Positions 22,732-30,028 of a DNA stretch of 33,022 bases are shown in pieces (the first letter of the stretch is position 1; the number at the start of each line of letters is the position of its first letter). This stretch comes from Chryseobacterium sp. 39-10. Lineage in GTDB: Bacteria; Bacteroidota; Bacteroidia; Flavobacteriales; Weeksellaceae. The notes beneath the pieces are model-generated. The model had not been told where the DNA came from. It saw nothing but the letters and a program-made list of their open reading frames with translations, and did not search any database. The position numbers and the translations under genes were made by a program. Where the stretch lies: assembly GCA_001898255.1 (NCBI GenBank), contig MKTK01000034.1, positions 89,163-122,184 on the forward strand. The letters are read 5' to 3'.

Positions 22732-25200
22732 TTAAAATTCATAAGAAAGATTAATGCCTACTTGGCGCCCTTTAGAATAAGCTTTGTGCGCGTATCCTGC
22801 ATTATTAACGACTTGCTCAATTTTGTTTTCGGAATTAATAAGGTTTTTGGCACTAATGCCTATGCCGATTTGGTTGAATTTGAATTGAAGATTGGCATCT
22901 AACAAATGGATAGGATTCTCGTAAAAATTACCCACCGCATTGGTTCCTAATGCAAATAAACTTTTGCCCACATAAGAATAGGAAATTACAAAATCAACAT
23001 TAGAATTGGATCCCAATTTCTTGTTGTAACCCAAGTTTGCATTGGCCAACAAATCGGCAACTCCTTGTATTCTGTCTTTGGATTGCCCACTGAACTGTAT
23101 AGTCTTGCCATTGTTTTCCTTAGCAAATTCGGTTTCGGATTTTAATTGCTGCTCACTGTGCATATAGGTGGCGTTCAGGAAGGTATAAAGTTTAGAATCT
23201 TTCCAGCTCAACAGATCTTTTCTTATTTCCACTTCTGCTCCTACAACGTATCCAGAATTGCCGATATTGAAGTAAGTCATATCGCTGGATGCAGCCGTAG
23301 AATAGGTAGTTCTGGAAATTGGGTTTTGGAGGTATTTTGCAAAGGCAGTTACTGATAAAACTTCACCGGACTTTGGAAACATTTCCCATTTCAAATCTAC
23401 ATTATAAATGTCGGCAGGATATAGATCCGGGTTTCCATAAACGTTTACCGTTACGTCATAGTATGCAATCGGAATCAGTTCTTTTGCCTGTGGCAAACTG
23501 TACGTTTTCGATGCGGAGAGACGTAAGTTTTGAGAATCCGAAACGCTGTACTTTGCGTTGAATGCTGGCAGAAATTTTTTATAGGTTTTGTTGTTTTTTC
23601 CTAAACGAAAAATAACATCATCCCAGTCACTCTTGATATCGATATAATCGAATCTACCGCCTAACTGCACGGTGAATCGATCGCTGAACTTATAATCAAC
23701 ATTCACAAATCCGGATTGTATATTCTGTGTAATATTAGAATAAAAGGGCACGAATCGCTCATTATCCGGGCGGAAAGTGTTGTACACAAAAATTCCACTG
23801 TTATACGAATTAATAAATGAATCTAAGTCGTTTGGATTAACAGGTGTATTCAGCTTAAAGTTCATCCCAATCGTCGTGTAGTCGAATTTTCTGTCTTTAT
23901 AACTTCCGTTGTAGCCGAAGTTTACTTTTAACTTTTCGAATTCTTTAGTTAAATTGACAAAACCGGTAAAGGTATTGTCATTAAGATTATCAAAATAACG
24001 ATGGTTGTCTATCGCGCTACCTGCAATAATTTCGCTGGTGCTGGCGTTGACAGTGTTTTGAAGACGATCTGGTCTTTTACTATTCAGGTAATTGTAGCCC
24101 ACTGCCCAATCTGCAGTCCAACTGCTGGTCAGTTTATGATTTCCGTAAAGTTGGTTGATGAGGGTGGAAGTGATTTTATTGTCACCACGATTAATGATGA
24201 TATCCGATCCAATTTCCCTGCTGTATCCTTTAAAGAATCTTGCATCCTGCTCCGATGCATGGATGAAATTTGAGGTGAAATTGATTCTATTTTTAGCATC
24301 CAGTTTGTAGCCGATATTCACAACACCTGTGGTATTGGTTCCGTAGGTATACCGATCAACATCCATGTCTTTTATAGGATTACCCGTGGAATCAAACCAA
24401 CCTTCTTTTCCTTTACTATATCGATAATCATTCTCGAATCCTCCATACAAAAAGAATGAAAATTTGCCTGCTCGAAATCCGGCTTCAAAGTCCATATTGG
24501 AATTGTAAGGATTACTTTGGCTATCGAAATTCCATTTGCTGCTAAAAGGATATTGTTCGTAGGGGTTTCCTTTTCTGAAGGTAGTTTCCTTAAAACCAAA
24601 AAATCCAGGTGCGCCGTTTTGCATACGGAAGTTCTTCACATCCACTGTTTGTAAATTTACACTACTTCCTATGCCTACTTTAAAATATGGTTTTCCAGAA
24701 TGCTCCTTGGAAACGATATTAATAGTGGCTCCTCCAAAATCCCCTGCCAGTTTAGGGTTATATACTTTGTCGAGCGAGATGTAATCAATGATTGAGGTTT
24801 TAAATATCTCAAGATTGATGTTTTTGTTTTCTGGATTCTCCGATGGGATGGGAAGTCCGTTGAGTGTAGTTGCATTATATCGATCTCCTAAACCACGAAC
24901 AACAATTTGGCCACTTCCTTCTTGTTTTTGTGTTCCCGTCGCCTTCGTTACCGCTGTTGCGGCATCACCAACGCCTTGTTTGGAAAGTTGTGCTGCACCT
25001 ACTCGTTCAATAACCTCGACCGATTTTCGCTGGATACTGATGATATTGGCCTCCGTGCTTTTCTTCGTGGTTCCTTGAATCGTAACTCCTTCTATCTTCT
25101 TTTCTTTCTGAATGGTGTCACTTTTCTTTTGCTGTGCATAGATTCCTGATGCAGAAGCAGTTAAGAAAAACACCGCAATGGTCAATTGATTAATTTTCAT
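22732..25200 (-). CDS. TonB-dependent outer-membrane receptor
   Basis: An 822-residue receptor. The start at 25200 gives a signal peptide ending in GIYAQ (23 residues); an 18-residue frame extension to 25254 is not needed. Plug domain about 45-165: IEGVTIQG, VERVGAAQLSKQGVGDAATAVT-like segment, IVVRGLGDRYNATTLNGLPIP, LAGDFGGATINIVSKE. A beta-barrel follows and ends in the expected terminal aromatic (GINLSYEF). It lacks the N-terminal carboxypeptidase-like domain common in SusC proteins and has no SusD partner, so it is not a classic polysaccharide-utilisation pair. Substrate unknown. It is divergent from a response-regulator gene 190 bases away. Confidence 0.95.
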   Translation of the reverse strand: MKINQLTIAVFFLTASASGIYAQQKKSDTIQKEKKIEGVTIQGTTKKSTEANIISIQRKSVEVIERVGAAQLSKQGVGDAATAVTKATGTQKQEGSGQIVVRGLGDRYNATTLNGLPIPSENPENKNINLEIFKTSIIDYISLDKVYNPKLAGDFGGATINIVSKEHSGKPYFKVGIGSSVNLQTVDVKNFRMQNGAPGFFGFKETTFRKGNPYEQYPFSSKWNFDSQSNPYNSNMDFEAGFRAGKFSFFLYGGFENDYRYSKGKEGWFDSTGNPIKDMDVDRYTYGTNTTGVVNIGYKLDAKNRINFTSNFIHASEQDARFFKGYSREIGSDIIINRGDNKITSTLINQLYGNHKLTSSWTADWAVGYNYLNSKRPDRLQNTVNASTSEIIAGSAIDNHRYFDNLNDNTFTGFVNLTKEFEKLKVNFGYNGSYKDRKFDYTTIGMNFKLNTPVNPNDLDSFINSYNSGIFVYNTFRPDNERFVPFYSNITQNIQSGFVNVDYKFSDRFTVQLGGRFDYIDIKSDWDDVIFRLGKNNKTYKKFLPAFNAKYSVSDSQNLRLSASKTYSLPQAKELIPIAYYDVTVNVYGNPDLYPADIYNVDLKWEMFPKSGEVLSVTAFAKYLQNPISRTTYSTAASSDMTYFNIGNSGYVVGAEVEIRKDLLSWKDSKLYTFLNATYMHSEQQLKSETEFAKENNGKTIQFSGQSKDRIQGVADLLANANLGYNKKLGSNSNVDFVISYSYVGKSLFALGTNAVGNFYENPIHLLDANLQFKFNQIGIGISAKNLINSENKIEQVVNNAGYAHKAYSKGRQVGINLSYEF

Positions 25201-25311
25201 GCCTAATTTCACTTTACTTTTTACTTTTGCAAAGAAATACAGAATGGTCGGCAAGCATGTTTTCTTAATTTTAAATCTTCATTACGAAATTTTTAACGTC
25301 CGACGAATTAT

Positions 25312-25333
25312 GTTAATTTTATGTGAATTTTAA
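25312..25333. promoter_or_regulatory. Tandem 11-bp direct repeat, candidate response-regulator site
   Basis: GTTAATTTTAT (25312-25322) followed directly by GTGAATTTTAA (25323-25333), 9 of 11 positions identical. OmpR/PhoB-type regulators bind such head-to-tail repeats with 11-bp (one helical turn) period. It sits just upstream of the promoter of the adjacent OmpR-type regulator and in the shared divergent region with the TonB receptor gene. AT-richness makes chance similarity possible. Confidence 0.35.
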
Positions 25334-25364
25334 ACAGCCCCGGATTTACCATGTTAAATATGCA

Positions 25365-25372
25365 TAACTTTG
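25365..25372 (+). promoter_or_regulatory. -7 promoter element (TAACTTTG) of the two-component operon
   Basis: TAACTTTG, 18 bases before the ATG at 25391. The -33 region reads TTTA rather than TTTG, at short spacing, so the promoter may depend on an activator. Otherwise 25201-25364 holds only the repeat above and no gene. Confidence 0.5.
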
Positions 25373-25390
25373 AAAGGTTAAAACGTAGAA

Positions 25391-26068
25391 ATGAATCAGA
25401 AAAAAATTCTTTTAATTGATGATGAAATGGACATTTTAGAACTCCTTTCATACAATCTCGAAAAAGAAGGATACATGGTGTACACGGCAAATAATGGAGC
25501 CGAAGGCATCGAAAAAGCAAAGGAAATTATTCCTGATCTTATCCTGTTAGATGTGATGATGCCCGAAAAAGACGGCATTGAAACCTGTCAGGATCTTCGC
25601 AAAATTAAAGAACTCGGTAAAACGCTCATCGTTTTTCTGTCGGCCAGAAGTGAAGAATTTTCGCAATTGGCGGGCTTTCAGGCAGGAGCCAACGATTATA
25701 TCGTAAAACTTATTAAACCTAAAGTGCTGATCTCCAAGGTTAATGCACTGTTGCAACTCACCTCGCAGGTCTCAGATTCCACCAAAACAATTAACCTTGG
25801 CGACCTTTCTATTGATAAGGACAACTTTAAAGTTACCAAAGCCGGCCAACAGTTTTTACTGCCCAAAAAGGAATTCGATTTGTTGTATCTGCTCGCCTCC
25901 AATACTGAAAAAGTATTTAAGAGGGAAGAAATTCTAGAAAAAGTTTGGGGTAATGATGTCATCGTGGGCGAAAGAACCATTGATGTACACATTCGTCGGC
26001 TTCGTGAGAAACTGGGCATTCAGTCCATCCAGACTCTTAAAGGAATAGGATACAAATTGGTGGTCTAA
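25391..26068 (+). CDS. OmpR/PhoB-family response regulator
   Basis: A 225-residue DNA-binding response regulator. Receiver 4-120: acidic pair Asp10-Asp11 (LIDDE), phosphoacceptor Asp54 (LLDVMMP), Ser84 (VFLSAR) and Lys106. The residue after Lys106, almost always Pro in receivers, is Leu here (YIVKLIKPK). Winged helix 133-225 with LLPKKEFDLLYLLASN, the recognition region VGERTIDVHIRRLREKLG and the wing IGYKLVV. It is in one operon with the following histidine kinase. The kinase-regulator architecture resembles PhoB-PhoR of this phylum, but no phosphate genes are next to it. Confidence 0.95.
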   Translation: MNQKKILLIDDEMDILELLSYNLEKEGYMVYTANNGAEGIEKAKEIIPDLILLDVMMPEKDGIETCQDLRKIKELGKTLIVFLSARSEEFSQLAGFQAGANDYIVKLIKPKVLISKVNALLQLTSQVSDSTKTINLGDLSIDKDNFKVTKAGQQFLLPKKEFDLLYLLASNTEKVFKREEILEKVWGNDVIVGERTIDVHIRRLREKLGIQSIQTLKGIGYKLVV

Positions 26069-26113
26069 TTTCTATATTCTTTCTCCTATAAATAAAAGGA
26101 GTATCTTTAGAAC

Positions 26114-27148
26114 ATGAACTTCCAGCGACTTACCTTTATCACCTCTTTGCTCATGACGGCGGTTATGCTGTTGGTGGTATACATCTTTGATGCCTTGAAG
26201 GAAGGTTTTTCAAACACCGATCAAAAGTTTTACCTTACGATGGGGATCAGTGCATTAGTTTTTTTGGTCATAAATTATTTTGTGATCGAGTTTCTTCTTA
26301 ATTTTTATGCAAAGAAGCAGATTCGAAAGATTTCCACCATACTTCCGGAAGAACTTATCCATAATGATGAGAATGATTTGAACTTTCGCGAGTTGGGAGA
26401 AAGAGTATCGGAAATGACCCAAAAGAATGCCACCGAAATCGATACCATGAAAGAGATGGAAACCTATCGTAAAGAGTACATTGGCAACGTATCACACGAA
26501 ATGAAAACACCGCTTTTTTCCATTCAGGGCTACGTGGAAACTTTGATGGATGGAGGCGTTGAAAACCTTGCTATTCGGGATAAATATCTTGATAGAATCG
26601 ATAAATCGGTAGAGCGGCTGCTAAATATTGTAAAAGATCTTGACATGATCAACCAGTTCGAAAGCGGTGAAATAAAACTCAATGTCACCCGATTCGATCT
26701 CAATATTCTGATACGAGAAATTATCGATCTGCTGGATCTGGAAATTCAAAGAAGAAATTTTAAGGTAGTGCTGCAAACATCCAGCAGTCAGATTTTTGTG
26801 AATGCGGATAAGCAAAAAATTTCGCAGGTACTCATCAATCTTCTCTCCAATGCTATTCATTATGCCAACCGGGAAGATGCCAAAATTTTAGTGCGAACCG
26901 CCACTCTTAAAAATAAGGCGCTGGTGCAGGTAGAAGACAATGGAATGGGCATAAAACCGGAAGCACTGCCGCGTATTTTCGAACGATTTTATCGTGTGGA
27001 AGCAAGCCGAAATCGTAAAGATGGCGGGTCCGGGCTGGGCTTGGCTATTGTAAAACATATTTTGGAAGCTCACAATGAGAATATTACGGTAGAAAGCACT
27101 TATCTGGAAGGTACCACCTTCAGCTTTATGCTCGAAAAAAGTGTGTAG
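26114..27148 (+). CDS. Membrane sensor histidine kinase
   Basis: A 344-residue kinase. Two membrane segments (about 7-27 and 41-64) enclose only about 14 residues, so there is little extracytoplasmic sensor domain. No PAS domain is seen; a short helical linker leads to the H-box GNVSHEMKTPL with phospho-acceptor His128. The ATPase domain shows the N-box QVLINLLSNAIHYA, G1 VEDNGMGI, F-box RIFERFYRV and G2 GGSGLGLAIV. It starts 45 bases after the regulator gene and is its partner. With such a small loop, the signal may be sensed within the membrane or through another protein. Confidence 0.95.
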   Translation: MNFQRLTFITSLLMTAVMLLVVYIFDALKEGFSNTDQKFYLTMGISALVFLVINYFVIEFLLNFYAKKQIRKISTILPEELIHNDENDLNFRELGERVSEMTQKNATEIDTMKEMETYRKEYIGNVSHEMKTPLFSIQGYVETLMDGGVENLAIRDKYLDRIDKSVERLLNIVKDLDMINQFESGEIKLNVTRFDLNILIREIIDLLDLEIQRRNFKVVLQTSSSQIFVNADKQKISQVLINLLSNAIHYANREDAKILVRTATLKNKALVQVEDNGMGIKPEALPRIFERFYRVEASRNRKDGGSGLGLAIVKHILEAHNENITVESTYLEGTTFSFMLEKSV

Positions 27149-27200
27149 AGAGTCGGTATTTAAGAAAAACTTTTCAAAAAAAAACCATCAAAATTATTTT

Positions 27201-27229
27201 TTTGTCCTATTGCAATTGTTTTATATTTG
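27201..27229 (+). promoter_or_regulatory. Promoter (TTTG-N17-TATATTTG) of the pRiA4b-ORF3-like gene
   Basis: TTTG (27201-27204), 17 bases, TATATTTG (27222-27229): a full Bacteroidota consensus. An in-frame TTG at 27227 lies inside the -7 element, which rules it out as the start and supports the ATG at 27281. Confidence 0.7.
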
Positions 27230-27280
27230 TACCCGAAAAATAAATCTACCAACAAAACAATCAATTTTTTTACTGCATCA

Positions 27281-27862
27281 ATGGTTTATAAAATCCGCAT
27301 TATTTTAGATACCAAAGAAGACATCTTTCGAGATGTTGAAATTAAATCAAAACAAACCTTGTGGAATCTCCACATGGGTATTAAAAGCGCGTTTTCTCTT
27401 TTGGGCGAGGATCTATCAGTCTTCAATATTCTTGATGAAGATGGAGTAGTGGTAAAAAACGTACCGCTGGAGGATATGAGTGATGATGGTGATGGCGAAA
27501 TTATGAGTGATGTTTATATTGATGAAGCATTTCAAAAAGTGGGCGACAAAATTCATTTCCAGTACGGGTTTATGGATTTATGGGAATTTTTCTGCGAATT
27601 GGTAGAGATTATCGATGAAAAACCTTCTGTTAATTATCCTATCACTGTTTTCCGCTTCGGAAAAATGCCACTGCATGCCCCTAGTAAAAACGGTGGTAAA
27701 AAAGGTGGAAAAGCAGCGCAAGTGTCATTAATGGATGATGACTTTGGTAATTTTGAAGAAGACTTCAGTGGAAGCAGTTTCGAGAACGAAGATGATGAAT
27801 CGTATGATGAAGAAGATGATTATGCAGACGAAAATTTTGACGATACATTGGACGACGAATAA
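27281..27862 (+). CDS. Plasmid pRiA4b ORF-3-like family protein
   Basis: A 193-residue protein of the family often labelled IS1096 passenger TnpR or pRiA4b ORF-3, whose function is unknown; no transposon features are present here. Recognisable parts are the N-terminal YKIRIILDTKEDIFRDVEI, WNLHMGIKSAFSL, GDKIHFQYGFMDLWEFFCEL near 90-110, and YPITVFRFGKMP. A Gly/Lys-rich hinge (NGGKKGGKAA) is followed by a tail of about 45 residues that is mostly Asp/Glu, likely disordered. Monocistronic, with its own promoter and terminator. Confidence 0.82.
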   Translation: MVYKIRIILDTKEDIFRDVEIKSKQTLWNLHMGIKSAFSLLGEDLSVFNILDEDGVVVKNVPLEDMSDDGDGEIMSDVYIDEAFQKVGDKIHFQYGFMDLWEFFCELVEIIDEKPSVNYPITVFRFGKMPLHAPSKNGGKKGGKAAQVSLMDDDFGNFEEDFSGSSFENEDDESYDEEDDYADENFDDTLDDE

Positions 27863-27888
27863 AACGCAACCCGAAAAAGTATAGAATT

Positions 27889-27913
27889 GCCCGAAATATT
27901 TCGGGCTTTTTTT
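27889..27913 (+). terminator. Rho-independent terminator of the pRiA4b-ORF3-like gene
   Basis: GCCCGAAAT directly abuts its reverse complement ATTTCGGGC (27889-27906; the innermost bases form the loop), followed by seven Ts (27907-27913). It is 26 bases past the stop. Confidence 0.88.
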
Positions 27914-27931
27914 GTGCTTGAAAGGACATTA

Positions 27932-27966
27932 TTTGTGGGTTCTTTTATTTAAAAACAGTAAATTTG
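27932..27966 (+). promoter_or_regulatory. Promoter (TTTG-N23-TAAATTTG) of the alpha-amylase gene
   Basis: TTTG (27932-27935) and TAAATTTG (27959-27966) with 23-base spacing, at the long end of the accepted range, 15 bases before the ATG at 27982. Confidence 0.55.
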
Positions 27967-27981
27967 TGAGAAATCATCACA

Positions 27982-29328
27982 ATGAAAAAGTGTATTCTTT
28001 TAGCAATAATAGGTTTAGGAATTATTTCTTGTGCTACCCCAAAAAATACCAACAATATGGAGTTACCAAAGCAGTGGAAGCACCACACCAACATTTATGA
28101 AGTCAATGTACGTCAATATACCCAAGAAGGAACCTTTCGTGCCTTCGAAAAAGAATTGCCGCGGCTAAGGGCAATGGGTGTAGAAACCCTTTGGTTCATG
28201 CCTATTACTCCCATCGCAACACAAAAAATGAAGGGAACTTTAGGCAGTCCTTATGCAGCGTCCGATTACACGTCCATTAATCCGGAATTCGGAACATTGG
28301 AAGATTTTAAACATTTGGTGAATAGTGCCCATGCCCAAGGTTTTAAAGTAATTATCGATTGGGTAGCCAATCATACGGGCTGGAATCATGTGTGGACCAA
28401 AACGCATCCTGAATATTATCTGCACGATGCTGATGGCAGTTTTCACATTGCATCTGGGATGGACGATATTATTGAGTTAGATTACAGCAAACCTGAACTG
28501 AGAAATGCCATGATCGATGCCATGAAGTTCTGGGTGCGAGAAACCAATATTGACGGATTCCGTTGCGATTTGGCAAGTTGGGTAGAGGTGGATTTCTGGG
28601 AGCAGGCAAGACCTGCAGTAGAAACTGTAAAACCCCTTTTTTGGCTTGGAGAATTTGACGAATTGGAACAACCAGAGTATGGCAAAGTTTTCGACGCAAG
28701 TTATAGCTGGACTTGGATGCATAAAACAAAAGATTATTACGAGAAGAATTTACCATTACAGGAACTTAAAGATGTACTGATGAAATACTCGGCGATCGGT
28801 GATCAATCTATGCGGGCGTGGTTCACCACCAATCATGACGAAAACTCTTGGAACGGTACGGAATATGAAAAATATGGTGTTATTGCAAAACCCTTAGCTG
28901 TTTTTTCTGCCACATGGAATGGGGTTCCGTTGATGTATTCAGGTCAGGAATTGCCCAACCACAAAAGGTTAGAATTTTTTGAGAAAGATGTAATACAATG
29001 GATGGGTCAGTACGAACTCACCGATTTTTATAAAACTTTATTTCACCTGAAATCGACTAATCCGGCATTGCGTGGTGGTGATCCTGCCGTAACGACTTAT
29101 TTTATCAATACCACCGAAAATGGTAAAATCCTTGCCTACTTGCGCAAGAATGGTCAAGATGAGGTATTAGTGGTTCTAAATTTATCAAAAGAATCAGTTA
29201 ATTTTAGTATTCAGGATACAATGGTGCAGGGTTCATTTAAAAACCTCTTCGAAAAAACCGATCGCAATTGGTCCGACAATCCCTCATTGTCGATGAAGCC
29301 GGGCGATTATGCGGTTTTCGTGAAGTAA
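27982..29328 (+). CDS. GH13 alpha-amylase-family lipoprotein
   Basis: A 448-residue alpha-glucan-acting enzyme. The signal has lipobox GIISC with Cys17, so it is anchored in the envelope. The (beta/alpha)8 motifs are in order: region I DWVANHT (126-132), region II GFRCDLASW with nucleophile Asp196, region III WLGEFDE with acid/base Glu224, region IV FTTNHDEN with Asp286. A small beta domain follows (from about 375) with ILAYLRKNGQDEVLVVLNLS. Exact specificity (amylase, glucosidase, transferase) cannot be read. No SusCD or other starch genes flank it, so it acts outside a typical utilisation cluster. Confidence 0.92.
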   Translation: MKKCILLAIIGLGIISCATPKNTNNMELPKQWKHHTNIYEVNVRQYTQEGTFRAFEKELPRLRAMGVETLWFMPITPIATQKMKGTLGSPYAASDYTSINPEFGTLEDFKHLVNSAHAQGFKVIIDWVANHTGWNHVWTKTHPEYYLHDADGSFHIASGMDDIIELDYSKPELRNAMIDAMKFWVRETNIDGFRCDLASWVEVDFWEQARPAVETVKPLFWLGEFDELEQPEYGKVFDASYSWTWMHKTKDYYEKNLPLQELKDVLMKYSAIGDQSMRAWFTTNHDENSWNGTEYEKYGVIAKPLAVFSATWNGVPLMYSGQELPNHKRLEFFEKDVIQWMGQYELTDFYKTLFHLKSTNPALRGGDPAVTTYFINTTENGKILAYLRKNGQDEVLVVLNLSKESVNFSIQDTMVQGSFKNLFEKTDRNWSDNPSLSMKPGDYAVFVK

Positions 29329-29418
29329 AATAGCGGTTTACACTTTATTCATATAAGAACAGACTGAAAGCGCTTGTTGTGTTTTGCTACTTAATAGATC
29401 TCCATTCTTCATCCTGCT

Positions 29419-29859
29419 ATGGAAAAATCCGAATTGCTGAAAGTTCTGCATCTAAAAATAGACGACAAAATTAGTCAGTTGCAAAAGCTGATCGACGAAA
29501 CACGGGCTTCCAACAACGACACCAAATCTTCAATGGGCGATAAATACGAAACAGGTCGAGAAATGCTGCAACAGGAAATCAATAATTTGCAAGTGCAACT
29601 CAATGAAGTGTTGAAACAAAAAACCTGTCTGCAAACATTGGTCATCAAAAAAAATAATAAGGTAGAAAAAGGAGCTTTGATAACCACAGAAAAAGGAATG
29701 TTTTTTATCGCTGTTTCCGTGGGCGAGGTTTTATTGAGTAAGCAGAAAATTATCTGCATCTCTACAGAATCTCCGTTGGCGAAAGCGATGGCTGGCCTAT
29801 CGAAAAATGAAGTCTTCACTTTGAACGGAACTGTACAAACTATTGTAGATGTCTGTTAA
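29419..29859 (+). CDS. GreA/GreB-like transcription factor
   Basis: A 146-residue protein with the two-part Gre layout: an N-terminal antiparallel coiled coil (about 5-72) and a C-terminal FKBP-like domain (about 80-146) with the Gre-like STESPLAKAMAGLSKNEVFTLNG. Asp41 and Glu44 in SSMGDKYETG fall at the same positions as the two catalytic acidic residues at the GreA coiled-coil tip. It could therefore enter the RNA polymerase secondary channel and stimulate transcript cleavage, or act on the polymerase in another way. It is slightly shorter than GreA (about 158) and likely an additional paralogue. Similar proteins are sometimes mislabelled 3-oxoacyl-ACP synthase; nothing here supports that. 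Confidence 0.75.
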   Translation: MEKSELLKVLHLKIDDKISQLQKLIDETRASNNDTKSSMGDKYETGREMLQQEINNLQVQLNEVLKQKTCLQTLVIKKNNKVEKGALITTEKGMFFIAVSVGEVLLSKQKIICISTESPLAKAMAGLSKNEVFTLNGTVQTIVDVC

Positions 29860-29908
29860 GAATTTACTCTGTTGAATTTTTAGTTCAGTCATGCGTGGAT
29901 TAGGGTTG

Positions 29909-29945
29909 TTTTTTACGGCGGCGGCGAAGCCGCCGCCGTAAAAAA
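29909..29945. repeat. GC-rich perfect palindrome with 17-bp stem
   Basis: T6-ACGGCGGCGGC (29909-29925), loop GAA, then GCCGCCGCCGT-A6 (29929-29945). The core contains GCGAAGC, a sequence known to form an unusually stable DNA mini-hairpin. The Ts come before the stem and As after it on either strand, so this is not a standard terminator. It is strikingly GC-rich against its AT-rich surroundings. No second copy exists in the window. Confidence 0.85.
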
Positions 29946-30028
29946 GTTCTCATTTAACGCTTTTTTAATATTCCACACCTTTAACTTTAAAGATCAGCCC
30001 AAATCAAACCCTTGTTATTTTTAAGAAA

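Noticed and set aside
21494-25200. Classic SusC-SusD polysaccharide-utilisation pair
   Set aside because: The receptor lacks the SusC N-terminal extension and the lipoprotein is beta-helix-like rather than the helical TPR fold of SusD; the GH13 gene is on the other strand and separately transcribed.
27281-27862. Mobile-element origin suggested by the family label IS1096 TnpR/pRiA4b ORF-3
   Set aside because: No terminal inverted repeats, target duplications or transposase nearby; the gene has a native-looking promoter and terminator.
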